Below, one piece after another: positions 31,609-43,501 of a stretch of DNA of 64,000 nucleotides. The stretch is taken from assembly GCA_010356995.1 (NCBI GenBank), contig ML996706.1, positions 1 to 64,000 on the forward strand, given 5' to 3'. The notes beneath the pieces were generated by a model. The model saw only the letters and a program-made list of their open reading frames with translations, was not told where the DNA came from and searched no databases. The position numbers and the translations under genes were made by a program. Positions within the stretch are counted from its first letter, which is position 1; each line of letters begins with the position of its first letter. This stretch comes from Trichodelitschia bisporula (lineage: Eukaryota; Ascomycota; Dothideomycetes; Phaeotrichales; Phaeotrichaceae).

Positions 31609-33585
31609 CTAACGGCTCTGGGTCTCAGGAGAAGCAGTTTGAGCCGGTGGGGTTGAGGGGAGCGAAAGCTTGTCATCGCCAACATCAACCAGCTTGCCGC
31701 TGCCGTCAGTAGCGGACTTGGTCGGCGTGTGTGTCTGCGGGGTCTGATGGCCAGACGTCTGCTCCGACTGGATCGTCGTCAGCGGAGGACGAGCAGGAAG
31801 GAAACCAGGACGAGCATTCATAACCGGGCGCGGGATATATGGACTGCTATTAGGTCAGTCAGAGCATATGAGAGTGCGGCACAGAACTCACTTGACGGTA
31901 TGCGGGTGCTGGATGTAACCGTCAAACGATGGGTCGCGCTGGACCGGGCTCACACTACCGGTACGGTCAGAGCCACCAGGAGGCGCAAGAAGGCCGTTGC
32001 GGCCTGCCTGGATGCAACCAAACTCAAATTCGGCAGCGCGGAACTGACGGGCAGCAGCAGTCTGCTGCTTGAGCATCTTCTGCTCATGGGTGTCGGAATA
32101 GCGGATCTGGATGATATGTTCATCGCCACCAGCCTTCACGACAGGCGTGTTGTTGAACTTCTTGATCACTTCTTCGCAGACATCGCGAGTCTCGAAACTG
32201 GTGGTGTCAGCCAGGTCCTAATAGTGTCGGTAAACTTACCGAGCAAAGCCGACACCACGGCCATTTCCGCTGTCATCACGAAGGATGCGAGCCGAGCAGA
32301 CCTTGTACGGGACGAAGCACATGGAGAGCTCATGCTCGTTCATGTTGCGCGGAATGTTCGATACGTAGAGGTTTGTGTTCGCCTCATCCGCAAACTTCTT
32401 GAGCTTCGCGTAGAACGACTCCTGCAAGGCGTCAGTAGGGAAGATGAGCAGTGAAGGAAGAGGGCAACTGACGCGCGCAAAGCTGACTTCGTAGCCCAGG
32501 TAGTGAAAACCACGAATGCAGTTCTCAGCATCCTCGAAGTTGTGGTACTTGATGAAACCGAACCTGGCACATTAGCATTGCGGCATCTTGAACTCAGAAT
32601 CGACTTACCCCTTGCACAAGTTCGTCTTCAGGTCGATGATCGACTTGGAGCTCTGAATATCACCGAAGCGGATGCCCCAGCTGTGGAGCATCTCGTCCGT
32701 GGTCTCCGGGAGCAAGCCGCGAATGTAGACATTCGTCTCCCCGTTTTTGTTCTCGAGGCAGCGATCCAGGGGTTTCATAGGCGAGCTAGGGGCAGGGATC
32801 GCACGAGGAATCGCAGGATCTTGCTGAACAAGAAGCTGGAGCTTCAGAGTGACGTGGCTCGTAACGGGAGACTTGCCATTCTGAGAAACAGCATAGGGGG
32901 CCATGAACTGCGACGGCGACGGGGTGCCACTGTGGCTGAAGACGCCAGACGGCGAGCGATCCATGACCGCAACACCGTTGTGGTAGCCACCATAGGCGGC
33001 GTACGGGGTCGGAGGAAGATGCTCCTCGTTGGAAGACACCGAATCACGTCGAGGCGTGACGAGGGTAGGCAAGCCTTGGGAGCCGTCGGACGGCACACGA
33101 GGAGTCCAATTCTGGCCAGGCTGGCCATGCTGGCCGTTGTCTTGCTGGACATGCGGAGCGTAGCCCGGGAAAGCCGGCTGTGGGACGTAGTGAGCGACCG
33201 GTGCGAACATGCCGTTCGGCGGCGGGTTGCCCGCGGGCCCGGTCATGACATGACCGCCGTAGATGACGTGCGGCTGGCCGTGCATCATCATGGGCTGATG
33301 GGCTCCCATGGCGACGTTCCCATACTCCTGGGAAGGGGCTGCGAAATGTGAGTTCGCGCGAGGAGGAGGCCCGTAGGGAGCAGTCTGAAGGTTCATCCCA
33401 CCAAAGCCTTGAGCAAGGGCGGCGACACTATTATCCCCGTGCTGAACCATCGGAGCGCCAGCAGTGAGATACTGCGCGGCTCGGAGGGCCGAAGCCTGAG
33501 AGGCATACGGACCCGCGAGCGGGTAGCCGTGAGGAGCAGGGAAAGATGCCTTGCGATGAGCAGAGTAATCGACGTTCCCGGACAT
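31609..33585 (-). CDS. Two-RRM RNA-binding protein, RBMS/MSSP-like
   Basis: Five exons: 33585-32609, 32563-32473, 32421-32240, 32197-31892 and 31846-31609, with introns of 45, 51, 42 and 45 nt. All joins keep phase; product 597 aa. Residues 1-270 are low-complexity (Pro, Gly, His, Gln, Ser). RRM1 (about 300-370) starts TNVYIRGLLPETTDEML with RNP1 KGFGFIKY created by the first splice. RRM2 (about 380-465) starts TNLYVSNIPRNMNEHEL with RNP1 GRGVGFARF created by the third splice. Spacing and sequence resemble RBMS/MSSP-type proteins of animals and their fungal relatives, which bind AU-rich RNA. The last part is Pro/Ser/Thr-rich. A long, apparently spliced leader lies upstream, suggesting post-transcriptional control. 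Confidence 0.9.
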
Positions 33586-35200
33586 GTTGAAGTAGCTGGC
33601 TAACTTAGCAAACGAAAGCAGGCAAAGCAGTGATGAACAGTGAGGAACAGTAGTACGTTATATCAACGAAGGCAAGAAACGATATAGCAAAGTCAGAGAC
33701 CAACATACCTTGTCAAGTCGAAATGGAGGTTGAAGAAGGATGCAAGAGTTACGGTTGCTCCGACCAAAGTGACTAGGCCTTCGAGTATACGATGTCAGTC
33801 AATGATGGCACAGATTGCAGTGCAGAAGAGGAGAAGAGGAGAAGAGCAGATGAGAAAATTGGAGTTGAAATGTGTTTGTGGAGTGGGGGGGAAGGAGGGG
33901 AGGGGGGAGAGGAAGGCACGTATGGTCGTCCTCCCTGGTCGCCCTAAGCCTTGTGAGGGCCTGAGGCGACTTCGAGATCCACGATGCCCAACTTCAACAT
34001 TGAATAACTCCACCAAAACATGAGCGCATTGGGGCACATTAGTATGGCCAGAATCGCCTCACTAAGGCGATTCTAATGATGCAAAAAATATCATACCTTG
34101 AGGTTGTGGTCGGGGTGTGATGGTTGACGATGGCAGAGGTGACCGTGCGGGTGAGAGCCTGAAGCAAGGTGTGAGAGTTAGCAACGGAGATGCAGCACCA
34201 CACCGGGGGAGACTCACTTGAGAATTGAACAGCTACGAAGAAATGCAGCAAAACGTAGTGGGATGATGTGTTGTTGGGTGCGGTGTGAGAAGAAAGTGGT
34301 TTGGAGAGAAAGGCGTCTGGTGAGAGAAGAGAAACGGCTTATAACTGAGGAGCCAGCTCTCTTTCTCTTGGCTGGTACCGTCTGCACAGACCGTTAGAAC
34401 CGAGGAAGTTGCGCTTCTGCCGACCCAGCAACGCTGAGAGAGAGGGTAACAGAAACAGAGAAGAGAGAGAAGGAACCGGAGGCCTAGGGCAGGAGAGGCT
34501 GAAGCAGAAACAGACAGTACCAATCTGTGCTAACCACCAAGGATCGCGATTTAAAGCAGAATCGACATAGAGGTAGCTTCTTCTTCTTCCAGGCCCTTTC
34601 CCCATCACTGAAGTTGGCCGTAACTGACGAGAGCAAGCAAGATACACGCACTTGACACCACAACGAGACAAACACCCCGCTCTTTCAGCATGATTCATCT
34701 CCTCGGACTCCTGCCTCTTCCCTCGCAGAGCATCACCACCACATGTCTTCCTCTCTTCCTCTCCTCCTCGACCCATAGCTCCATCACTCCCGCCTCTTCC
34801 TCGAACAACTCAGTCGGGCTACCAGCTCTTGCCCCCAATACTCGGAAGGAAACTCTCAGATGGACCTGGACAGAACGCGAGATACAACACGAAGACAAAA
34901 GGCATAGAAGGAACGCACGCATCACTCACCTGCCCTGCCCACAACCTCCGCACTGGGAAGCAAAGAGTGCTCTGGTGATGATATACGACCGGCTTGCACG
35001 GCAACCGTCGAACGCTCCAGGCGAGAAGTAGCAACAGCAACGGCAGCAATGAGTTCCCGTAAGAAGATAACCCGTGTATTGGTGTCGTTGCTGTCAACTA
35101 ACAATGAGGCGACAAGGACCAGCGCGGGTGTGCGTGTGCGGCGTGTAACGTCTGCTGATGCAGCGGCTGCTGCGAGTCGATTCGGTCGAGACAAATGAAA
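33586..35200 (-). promoter_or_regulatory. Long spliced 5' leader and promoter of the RRM gene
   Basis: No coding frame is convincing, but minus-strand splice signals occur in order. GTGAGT at 34217 pairs with a CAG ending at 34159 (59 nt, branch GCTAACT). Further donors GTATGA at 34096 and GTATGT near 33714 come before an acceptor TTAG close to the ATG. A perfect 10-bp hairpin lies at 34050-34074. A 5' UTR with two or three introns is the likely reading; RNA data would settle it. Confidence 0.4.
34050..34074. repeat. Perfect 10-bp inverted repeat, 5-nt loop
   Basis: AGAATCGCCT, a CACTA loop, then AGGCGATTCT. It lies in the leader of the minus-strand RRM gene and could fold in RNA or mark a protein-binding palindrome. 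Confidence 0.7.
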
Positions 35201-38200
35201 ACAATTAGGTAAAACAGCTCAGGAAGAATGGTGATGATGAGGTATCATATCGAAACAACACAATCAAATGTCCAGCTTTCCTCCGTTGCGCGTCATTCTC
35301 CCCGCCTTACGGGCGGGAAAGCGTCGCGCCTTATATGCTTCCCGCTCGGCTGGGAGGTAACAGAGGACGGCGACGCGATGACTGGGGGCTGGTTAAGCAT
35401 GCGTCGGCCAAGCATCTCGTCACTCCATCCCCACTGAGTGGTTGGGGCGGAGGGGGAGGTGTGGGGGGTGAAGGGGGAAAGAAGGTGAGGAAGGACAAGA
35501 AGCTCAAAAAGACGAGGGTGGCCGGGCAAGGGAGGACGAGGAGAAATGAACACCAAAAAGACCAAAAAGTGGAAGAGACGGCGGTGGGCATGCGAACGAT
35601 GGAAGAGGGTCGCATTCGCAGACGGTTATGGCATGCAGGCCGCTCGAATGGTTGCCGAAGGGCCCCAATGCCAGTGGCGGGTAGCAGGCCACTCTCGTCC
35701 GGCGGGAAGACGGTGGCCATCCTCTGGACGAAGAGTTACACAAGCTGGCTTCGCGCCTCTATAAATGCAGCACGCGTTTGCTGCCTCATGATCCGTGCCG
35801 TTGCCGCTCGCTCAATCCCTGATGAAACTTGACCGGGCCGAGAAGCTGGGAGGTAAAGGCAATGTAGGCGGCTTGGTGCGCCACAGATGATGGGGATGGA
35901 AGTGGAGAGATGGCAGGTGATCCCGGGGGGCGATAATTGGTGATGATAGTGGTGGTGGTTATGGTGGTGTACTTTTGGCTTCCCCAATGCTACGACCGCA
36001 ACGAACGAGCTTCGAGCACACCGGGTCGAGGCGCACCGGACCGCAAAGAGGCCATACCGCCATAGTACTAGACTACTATTTCGTACTCTACGATGAGTCC
36101 GAGGACTTAAATTGCTTCCACAGCTGCGAGGAGAGGGACAAAAAAGTCAGCAAAAATCAAAACTTTTCGTCTGCAAGACAATGAAATGCTGCTGTCCGGC
36201 GCACTGCCCCGACAAGAAGAAACACGGTTTATCTTACTCTGCAGAAAATCCTGCGCCTGTCGGGGGCCTGGTTCCCGCCTCTCAGTCATAAAGCGATATC
36301 GACCGCGCCTGCTGTGCGTGAAGGCGCGCTCGTCCCCCTTGCAAGAGAGACTGCACGGTACCCGGCTGGGCCTGCAGACATACTGTAGGTCGCCTCCGAT
36401 CCCCTCTTTCTGAGCATACATAGCAGCAAGCCCATTCAGTACGGTCTGCTTCCTGTGCTCCTCCGTTTTGCTCGTTATCATTAGCACTCAGCCAGGTAGA
36501 AGCAACGGTCAACAGATCCTGCGACCTTCCCAGATACCGAAGTGCTTTTCCGACGACTCAACTATCCCACTCACAGCAGGATCGGATGTCTCTGCACCCA
36601 CGGTTCGCCAGCGAGCCTTTACACTCGCACATCGCACGTCTCCGCGCCGGATGTCACAGACTTCGGCACGTACCGACCAGATATGAGACAGCGTGACAGC
36701 CAAGCCGCGCGACTGCGAGGTTGCGCACTAAGACGTGAGGAGCTAGTCTGGCTGCTAAGTACACGGAGCTGCCGGCTGGCCGTTGGTGCTGGGGAGGGGG
36801 GGGCAGGCGGTCGAGGGGCCGGGATGTGGAATAAGGAACGGGAGATTGAAGACGGAGGGCTGTTCGTCAGAGGAAAAAGAGAAGAAAGGTGATAGAAAAT
36901 GCTTGCAAACAGTGTAGTCATTCTTGCCAACCCTCCCCACATGTAAGCTCCTACCACGTCCAGAAGCTCACATCTCCGCCCACGACAGCTCCATCACCGC
37001 CTCATCCCTTCTCGAGCTCTTCCGTCTCCAAAAGACACTCCGCCCGACCAACCTCGTAGCTGTCACCCCCGCCGCGGCTAGACCCTGCACGGAGCCGCAT
37101 CCGGACTGTATGCCGCGGGCACGCGTGCGACGGGGGATAGTGGTACGACAAGAGGAGGTAGGGGGAGGGCTGTTGTGCGGCGGGAGTAGAGGCAGGCTGC
37201 GTAGGCAGGCGGAAGTGAGAAGGCGAAGTCGGAAACCTGCGGGCATTTGTTATAGCGCTCGCCCATTACGCTCCCCATCCAGAAACCGTAGCATGTACAG
37301 CGAGGTACACACCATGCCTCTCTGCGCAAGCAGCGGCAATGTATGCGCCCGCCACGTCCCCGTGCTCCCTCGGGTGCGGTGTGAACTTCGGACGGGCGAC
37401 GGGAAGGATAAAGGGCTCCACTTGTGGTCGAAGAGACAGATCCGAGACGATGATATTTGTGATGGGTTGTTTTTCTGTCGTTGGCGACGGGGCGATCGTC
37501 GGGAGATGACCTGCGCGATTACTCCGGGATGTGCCCAGCCCCCTGCGGTCGGGCGGAGTGGCGTTGCTGAGCCACCGGGCCCGGTTTCTAGAAGCCTGCG
37601 CTATGCGCGGAGAAACTGACGACATTTGAATACCTCCATTCCAAAGAAAGCCAACGTCATGAAGTGCGAAGAGATGTACATCACCTCCTTCCCCCCCTCG
37701 CCACAGTACAAGCTGCAACGGGAAGCTCCCGTATGACACCCTCCCCCCAACACCAACCCGGCTCACGGATCGCGCGTAACGCTCCCCCCGCCTCTGCCCA
37801 AACCGCTTAACAGCGTTCGACCCCCAACCCGGTCGGCGGGCCTCCCGCCCACACAACGGCAAAATGGGACGACGGCTGGCACCGCATTGGGAAGGTAACG
37901 CGGCCGCGGGTGCTCAGCTCGAATTGGGTGTGAGACGGGCGCTGCACCATAAACCGCACGTGACGGGACGTTGTATAAAACCCTCTAGAAGAAGCGGAAG
38001 GGTTGGTCACGCTGTGAAGTGACGTGTTATTCTCCCCGCGATACACCGCCGCAGCGCCCGTGGCGCTGTGTGAGAGGCGATGCTGCACCCGCGACGATCA
38101 GCGTCTCGCCGTTGGAGTCTGCGGAGGGCCCGGATGGGCGGGAGGGTGCTGGCTGGGCTTTGGGCATTTCCACTTCTAGCGCCGCGCAGGCCGGGTTTGT

Positions 38201-38795
38201 GGTTCTGGTTCCGAACCGATTGGTTGCCTAGGCGGGGGTTGATGTTGTGCTGGCGCGAAGATGGAAGCAGGGTGACATAGATCGACGGTGGTGCTACTTT
38301 GAGGAGACAGGCCTGCTTGGAGAGAGGCCCCCAGTGGCAGGGGATATAAAGAACAAGTAGTCACTAGAGTCATTTGCTGGCTGGCAGTTTGAACCAGGCG
38401 ATTGTCCATGAACGAGCCGTTGTTTGCGACAGCCGTGGTCGAGTCAATGGAAAGTGAGACGTAAATGCTTTACTCGGGATGGGTGGGTAGGATACCGGTT
38501 GCTGGGAGATATGCTGCGATCATGTACGACGCACAAAGGGCGCACACCTAGACCTTACGTCCGCAAGGCTTTCATCAACCGCCGCGTACTAATTCCAAGA
38601 GAGAGGATGCATATAAGAATCTACGTCTATCATCATGAAACCACCTACGTACAGCCCAGCGAAATTGTGACACGAGCTCGCCAAATGCCCAGTATTACCA
38701 CCAGCACCTGCCGCACATCCAAATCACCCGGTCCCAGGAACCCAACAACCAACCCCAGCAATGTACGCCCAATGAACCGCCATTCCCGCTCGCTA
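35201..38795. other. Gene-poor stretch, 3.6 kb
   Basis: Many short frames overlap on both strands (for example 35335-35832 and 36924-37619), but none starts with a sensible ATG, shows a domain or has introns that link it to a neighbour. Simple sequence rich in GGT/GAT occurs near 35938-35970. I see no gene here that I can support. Confidence 0.35.
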
Positions 38796-40935
38796 CTATG
38801 ACCACACATCCTCCTGGTACTGATTCGACGCCCTCATCGCCTTGACCACTTCCTCGCCCTTCGACTCCGGTACACCCCGCTGCTCGGCAATGATCTGGCC
38901 CAGGATCGTGTTGACCTCGCGCGCCATGTTGGCCGCATCGCCGCACACATAAAAGTATGCGCGCTGCTCTAGCAGCCGGTTGATCTCGGCCGCGTTCGCC
39001 CTCATCATATGTTGAACATATACCTTCTTGGGGCCCTCACGTGAGAAGGCAGTGTGAATCTCGAAATTGTCTCCAAGATCCTTCTTATATTGCTGATGAC
39101 GATTAGCTTGGTTCTCAGTCAAAGGAAAGAACGGGCAAACTCACTTCCCACTCATCTTTGTACAAAAAGTCCTCATCTCGCCGTCGGCATCCAAAGAAGA
39201 GCACCGTCTTGCCGACCTTCTGGCCCTGACGTGCCAGTGCCGCACGCTCTTGGACGAACGCGCGGAACGGGGCGACGCCGGTACCCGGACCCACCAAGAT
39301 GATAGGCTTGGTGGGGTCGGAGGGCAGCTTGAAGTTGGAGTGACGCACATGCACGGGAACATGGATGCCGTCGTACTTATTACGCGGGCCGGTGATCGCG
39401 TAGTTGAGGCCGTGCGGATCAGGATTGGGATCGCCATGCTGCTTCTGCTTGAGGGCCAGGAGATAGTTGGTCGTGACGCCCTTGAGGATGTGCGGCGCAT
39501 TAGGCTTGTGAATCGACTCCACGACTGCCGTGATGGCGATCTTATGCTCTTGCACCAGGGATGATGACGAGATGGAGTAGTAGCGCGGCTGGATCTTGTG
39601 CAGGCCTTCAATGAAGAGAGAAAACGGAATCTTGCTCCACGGCTGACCCTTCGACTGGATCTCCAGCAGCTGCGCAATGTTCAGGAAGCGGTCCGTGACA
39701 ATTTGATGGAAGTAGTCCTTGTCGCTGCCCAGCTTCGTCATCTCAGCCTTAATCTCATCCGTAGGGGCGAACGGTGCCAGTTGCGAAACGAATTGACGGG
39801 AAACCGGAGCGCAGATTTCCATGTGGTAGCGGGCAACAGCATCATACGTCGTAGGCGACGGGAAGGGAACCTTGGCCGTTGGATCGCGGCCCTTGACGCT
39901 GATGACAGTGTGGCGCTTGTCGAGCAAACCGGCAACACGCAGAAACCGGTCAGTCTCCTTGCCCGCGTTGGTCGGCCAGATGGCAATGTGGTCACCGGTG
40001 GAGTAGTGCAGGTTGGAGCCGGCAATGTCGATTTCCATATGCAGGCAGTTGCGATCCGGCGTAGTAAACAGCTCCTTGGATTCCGCAATGGGCGCGATGT
40101 AGGGGTTATTCTGGCTGTACGGTCCCTTCGACGCGCCTTGCAGGTGGTTTGCGTTAGGTTCGCCGAGGTACACTTCGTCGGAGTCCGCTTCCAGGTCTTC
40201 CCTCTCGGTGATGTCAAAGACGGGCTCGTAGACAGCCTCGCGCTCCTCCAGACCCATGGCTTCGGCGAGCGCAGCCCACATGGGCTCCTTCCAGGCCAAA
40301 TAATCTTCTTCCATAGTGCCCGCACCATCATCACCTTCTCCGGCCTCACCAATCCTGGTTGCGCCGAGATGCCGCAGAGACTTGTCAACATGGCGCACCA
40401 TGGAGTTGTAGTGCTCGTAGGTGTTGTTGCCGAGGCCGAACGTGACATACTTCAAGTTAGCGAGGGCCTGGTCCTCGGCCGAGGACCCGCTTGCGAACGT
40501 GACATCGTCGTTGTGGATGAACTCGTAGAAATCAACCGCATTGTCCGTAGGCTCTCCCTCGCCGTATGTGGCCAGGATGAAGAAAGCCACCTTGTCAGCG
40601 GGGAAGGTGTCGAGATTGTCAAAGTCGTAGTCCTCCAAGTCGGCAACCATGGTCTTGAGTCCGAAGCGGGCGGCACCCTCCTTGGCCAGTCTCGATGCAT
40701 AATCCTCCGCTGTGCCGGTCTGTGAGCCGTAGAAGACGACGCAGTTCTTGCCCGTCTCCTCCATTTTTTCTATTATGTTTCGCGATTTGCCCGACTTAAC
40801 GCCATTTGCTTGCGCCAAAGAGTCGCCATAGGGATCACGGGTAACGGCCCAGTAGGTGCCTTTTGTGAGGTATGCGACGGTTGCAACCAGGAGAACGATA
40901 AGGACAATAATGTCCAGGGTATCGAGTTGGGCCAT
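38796..40935 (-). CDS. cprA: NADPH-cytochrome P450 reductase
   Basis: Exon 1 is 40935-39145. A 52-nt intron (GTGAGT, branch GCTAATC, acceptor CATCAG) and exon 2 (39092-38796) follow; 695 aa, the normal CPR length. Residues about 8-24 are the N-terminal ER membrane anchor. The FMN domain shows YGSQTGTAEDYA (69-80), ATYGEGEPTDNA and LGNNTYEHYN. The FAD domain carries RYYSISSSS, the NADPH domain VGPGTGVAPFRAF and FFGCRRRDEDFLYKDEWE. The second exon adds YVCGDAANMAREV and ends DVWS, with the penultimate Trp that stacks on FAD. It passes electrons from NADPH to microsomal P450s, including the sterol enzymes CYP51 and CYP61, and to squalene epoxidase. Confidence 0.98.
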
Positions 40936-41833
40936 TGTGGTACGATGTCTATCGGGACGGTGGGGTCAGTCATCGAGCGCAACACCTCCGAGAAGGGGCA
41001 GAGAGGGGCTTACACTAGAAAAAGATATGCACTGTGGAATTGAAGGTGCAGAAAGCACCGAAAGGAAAAGAGTCGCTCAGGGAGAGAAAGTGGACAGGTA
41101 GGCGCGAAGTTGAAGATGTGGCGATAGTGAGCGAGTTTGGAGATGTGGCAGCCTGTCGCCTGCGGGTTGGAGGCTTTGGGAAAAAGCTCGGATAGGATGA
41201 GCTCTCACATGCGCCACACCCTGGTTGAAGAAACGGGCCGCCGATTTGTCCTCTAGACCTTTTGAGGCTGGGCTTCGTGAAGTTGGTGGGTCTCAATTCG
41301 CAACGACAACGCTGAAAATACGAAGAATGACGCGGAGTAGGATCAGTAGGATCCCAGAGTTGGATCTCAAAGGCGGGAAGAGTGCGAGGATTGAAGATCG
41401 ATGTGCTCCCTCTTTGTCCCTTTCTCTCGTAGCAGTAGCCCTGTTACGGGTCGAGTTGGCCGAAAGAAACGGCTATCTCGTGTTCAGCGGACGCCTTTTT
41501 AGTTGCATTCGACTCGGCCTGGCGTTATATCGGGCTTCCGTCGCGGAAATGCTTCCATCAGTAACCCGTCATCCGTAGGAGACTGCCGGGGGTGGGGCTA
41601 ACCACTGTACCGTACCTAGAACGGGCGGCGTGCGGTGAACGGCACCTGGAAATCGGCTCAAACTGAGTCCCGATACAACCCCACCTCTTCCCCAGACTCA
41701 AGATAGTCGGCATCGCCTCAAAATCTGACTATAATCATAGAATGCGGGGGAACTTGTTGCAAAAATTTCCCGTATCAACAGCTGTCGAGGCCTTCTCTCT
41801 CACGATCTCTTTCCCACAATATACCCTGAGCTT

Positions 41834-42091
41834 ATGGCTGCCTTCTGCGTGGAATTGCGAAAGCCTAATTCTAGCCTTCCTCAACAGCTCCCTTTCCACC
41901 CGGACGAGGTTTCCCGTATGAATTCTAGAACTGATGGACCGCGTACCGACGCTGCAAGCACGTCTTTCAGTCCAGCTGCTAAACTAGTGTTCAACGTTCA
42001 CCGACTTCAGGTCATTCTGGCTCTACACATTTTTGTGCTATTTTGGCTGTCAACGTTTCTCTATCATCTGCTGAATATAAATCCGAGCTGA
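41834..42091 (+). CDS. Small ORF, 85 aa, possible C-terminal membrane anchor
   Basis: The frame starts with ATG and ends in a hydrophobic segment of about 22 residues (LQVILALHIFVLFWLSTFLY), which would make a tail-anchored or short membrane protein. There is no known domain, and hydrophobic runs arise easily from T-rich DNA, so chance remains likely. Confidence 0.2.
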   Translation: MAAFCVELRKPNSSLPQQLPFHPDEVSRMNSRTDGPRTDAASTSFSPAAKLVFNVHRLQVILALHIFVLFWLSTFLYHLLNINPS

Positions 42092-43177
42092 TCGCATGTC
42101 CCTTAATTTTGTGTCAAACCTCATCCCACGTGCTTGACTCCCAGAATCGTTCAGTCAATGGACACCACCGATTTTATATTGCTAGCTTAGACGCCATGAT
42201 TAGTCTTTAACTAAAATATCGGGTCATGTGGTCGGGCAAGCTGTTCCGATGCCAGGCAACTTTGCATACATAAGACTCTTAGACGGCACGAACGGCACTT
42301 GAGCTTCCGTTCAATGTTTTCTGTACCGGTTTACCGTCCCCGAAGGACGAATGTCAACTCTTGCGTCGGGGATCACAAGTGATGCAGTGCTCGTGGCAAC
42401 TGAGAGCTGAAAGTTTCCTCCCAATACGAGCAATGGAGCACTCCGAGACCTCCCCTCCGCTCCAACAGCCACTGTCTGTTGGTCATCGGCCTTCTTGGAA
42501 TTGATTCGTTGGCGCATTGAAAGCCATCCAGGACGGGCAGTTGTGAATGGCAGCAAATATGCCGAATTATCCTCTCAGAATACCACGATATCCCCCTTCG
42601 GCACCCCCCGAGGAACTTCAATCGGCTCTCCACCGGTCTACGTTGTCGGCCAACGCGTCCCATACGCAGAGACGTGCCGAGCAGCGATAAAACATTCAGA
42701 CGAAAGAGAGCGGTACAGTATGTACCTTTGCAGTTCGTAGGCTGTCTCTCTCACGGCTCCGCCGACGACGATGCGCAGTGCCCACCATATGAATTCCCCT
42801 ATCGATATCCCGCATTCTCGCGTGCTCCGGGCGCCGGCGGGTGGAGAGCCACAACGGTCATGGATCATGGCTGCGTGTCGGCGGGGTCATGATATATAGA
42901 CGGGTGTTAAGAGCATGGCAAGCGAAATAAATTAATCCCCGATGCAAGAAAGGGACAAAGATCAACACGAGGGCGTCACGATAGGTGCCCGACCATGTGT
43001 TTGGTCGTTTTGCACCCATGTTTCGCGGCGCTTCGCGGTCGCGTTGCACCTCTCTCGTGTCTGCTTTCTGCCTTTGCTCTCTGTGCGTTCTCCGCGTGGT
43101 CTCTTTCTTTGCTCTGTCGCTCCCAAAGGGATCGCACACACGGCCCCCACTCTCTCGTCTCCCATTCCTACGCCTCG

Positions 43178-43201
43178 TCATCACATCATCACATCATCAC
43201 A
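43178..43201. repeat. Tandem repeat, 8-nt unit, three copies
   Basis: TCATCACA repeated three times without change, in the presumed leader of the Pag1 gene. Confidence 0.9.
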
Positions 43202-43501
43202 CACCCCCAGTCCAACAGAGCAACAGAGGTGACCGGTTGCCCAGGAAAAGGGTCTGAAGGGCCAGTGCCAAGGCCTACCGACTCCGCGCTTTGTGTCAGG
43301 GCCCTTGCGGGACAGAGAGTCGAAAATTAGCAACTCCATGATTCCCTTCCCTTGAATACTCCCCCGCTCCCGTCTCTCGTCTCGTCTTCCCCCAGCGACG
43401 TGAATCGTTGCCATGCGCCTTTTCCGAACTTCACTTGCGACCCATCAGGCTACTTACTGCCAAATGTCGCGTCTTTAGAGCCGCGTCTCCACAAGCGGGA
43501 T

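Larger units (their letters stand above)
40936..43501. other. Intergenic, 2.6 kb
   Basis: CPR promoter side on the left, Pag1 leader on the right. One ATG-started frame (41834-42091) is listed separately. A short tandem array, TCATCACA three times, lies at 43178-43201. Nothing else supported. Confidence 0.4.

Noticed and set aside
35335-37619. Several 120-230 codon frames in the gene-poor stretch
   Set aside because: No ATG-led domain, heavy overlap on both strands, and no splice signals that join them to anything recognisable.
39598-40725. 375-codon plus-strand frame
   Set aside because: Antisense shadow of the P450 reductase gene.
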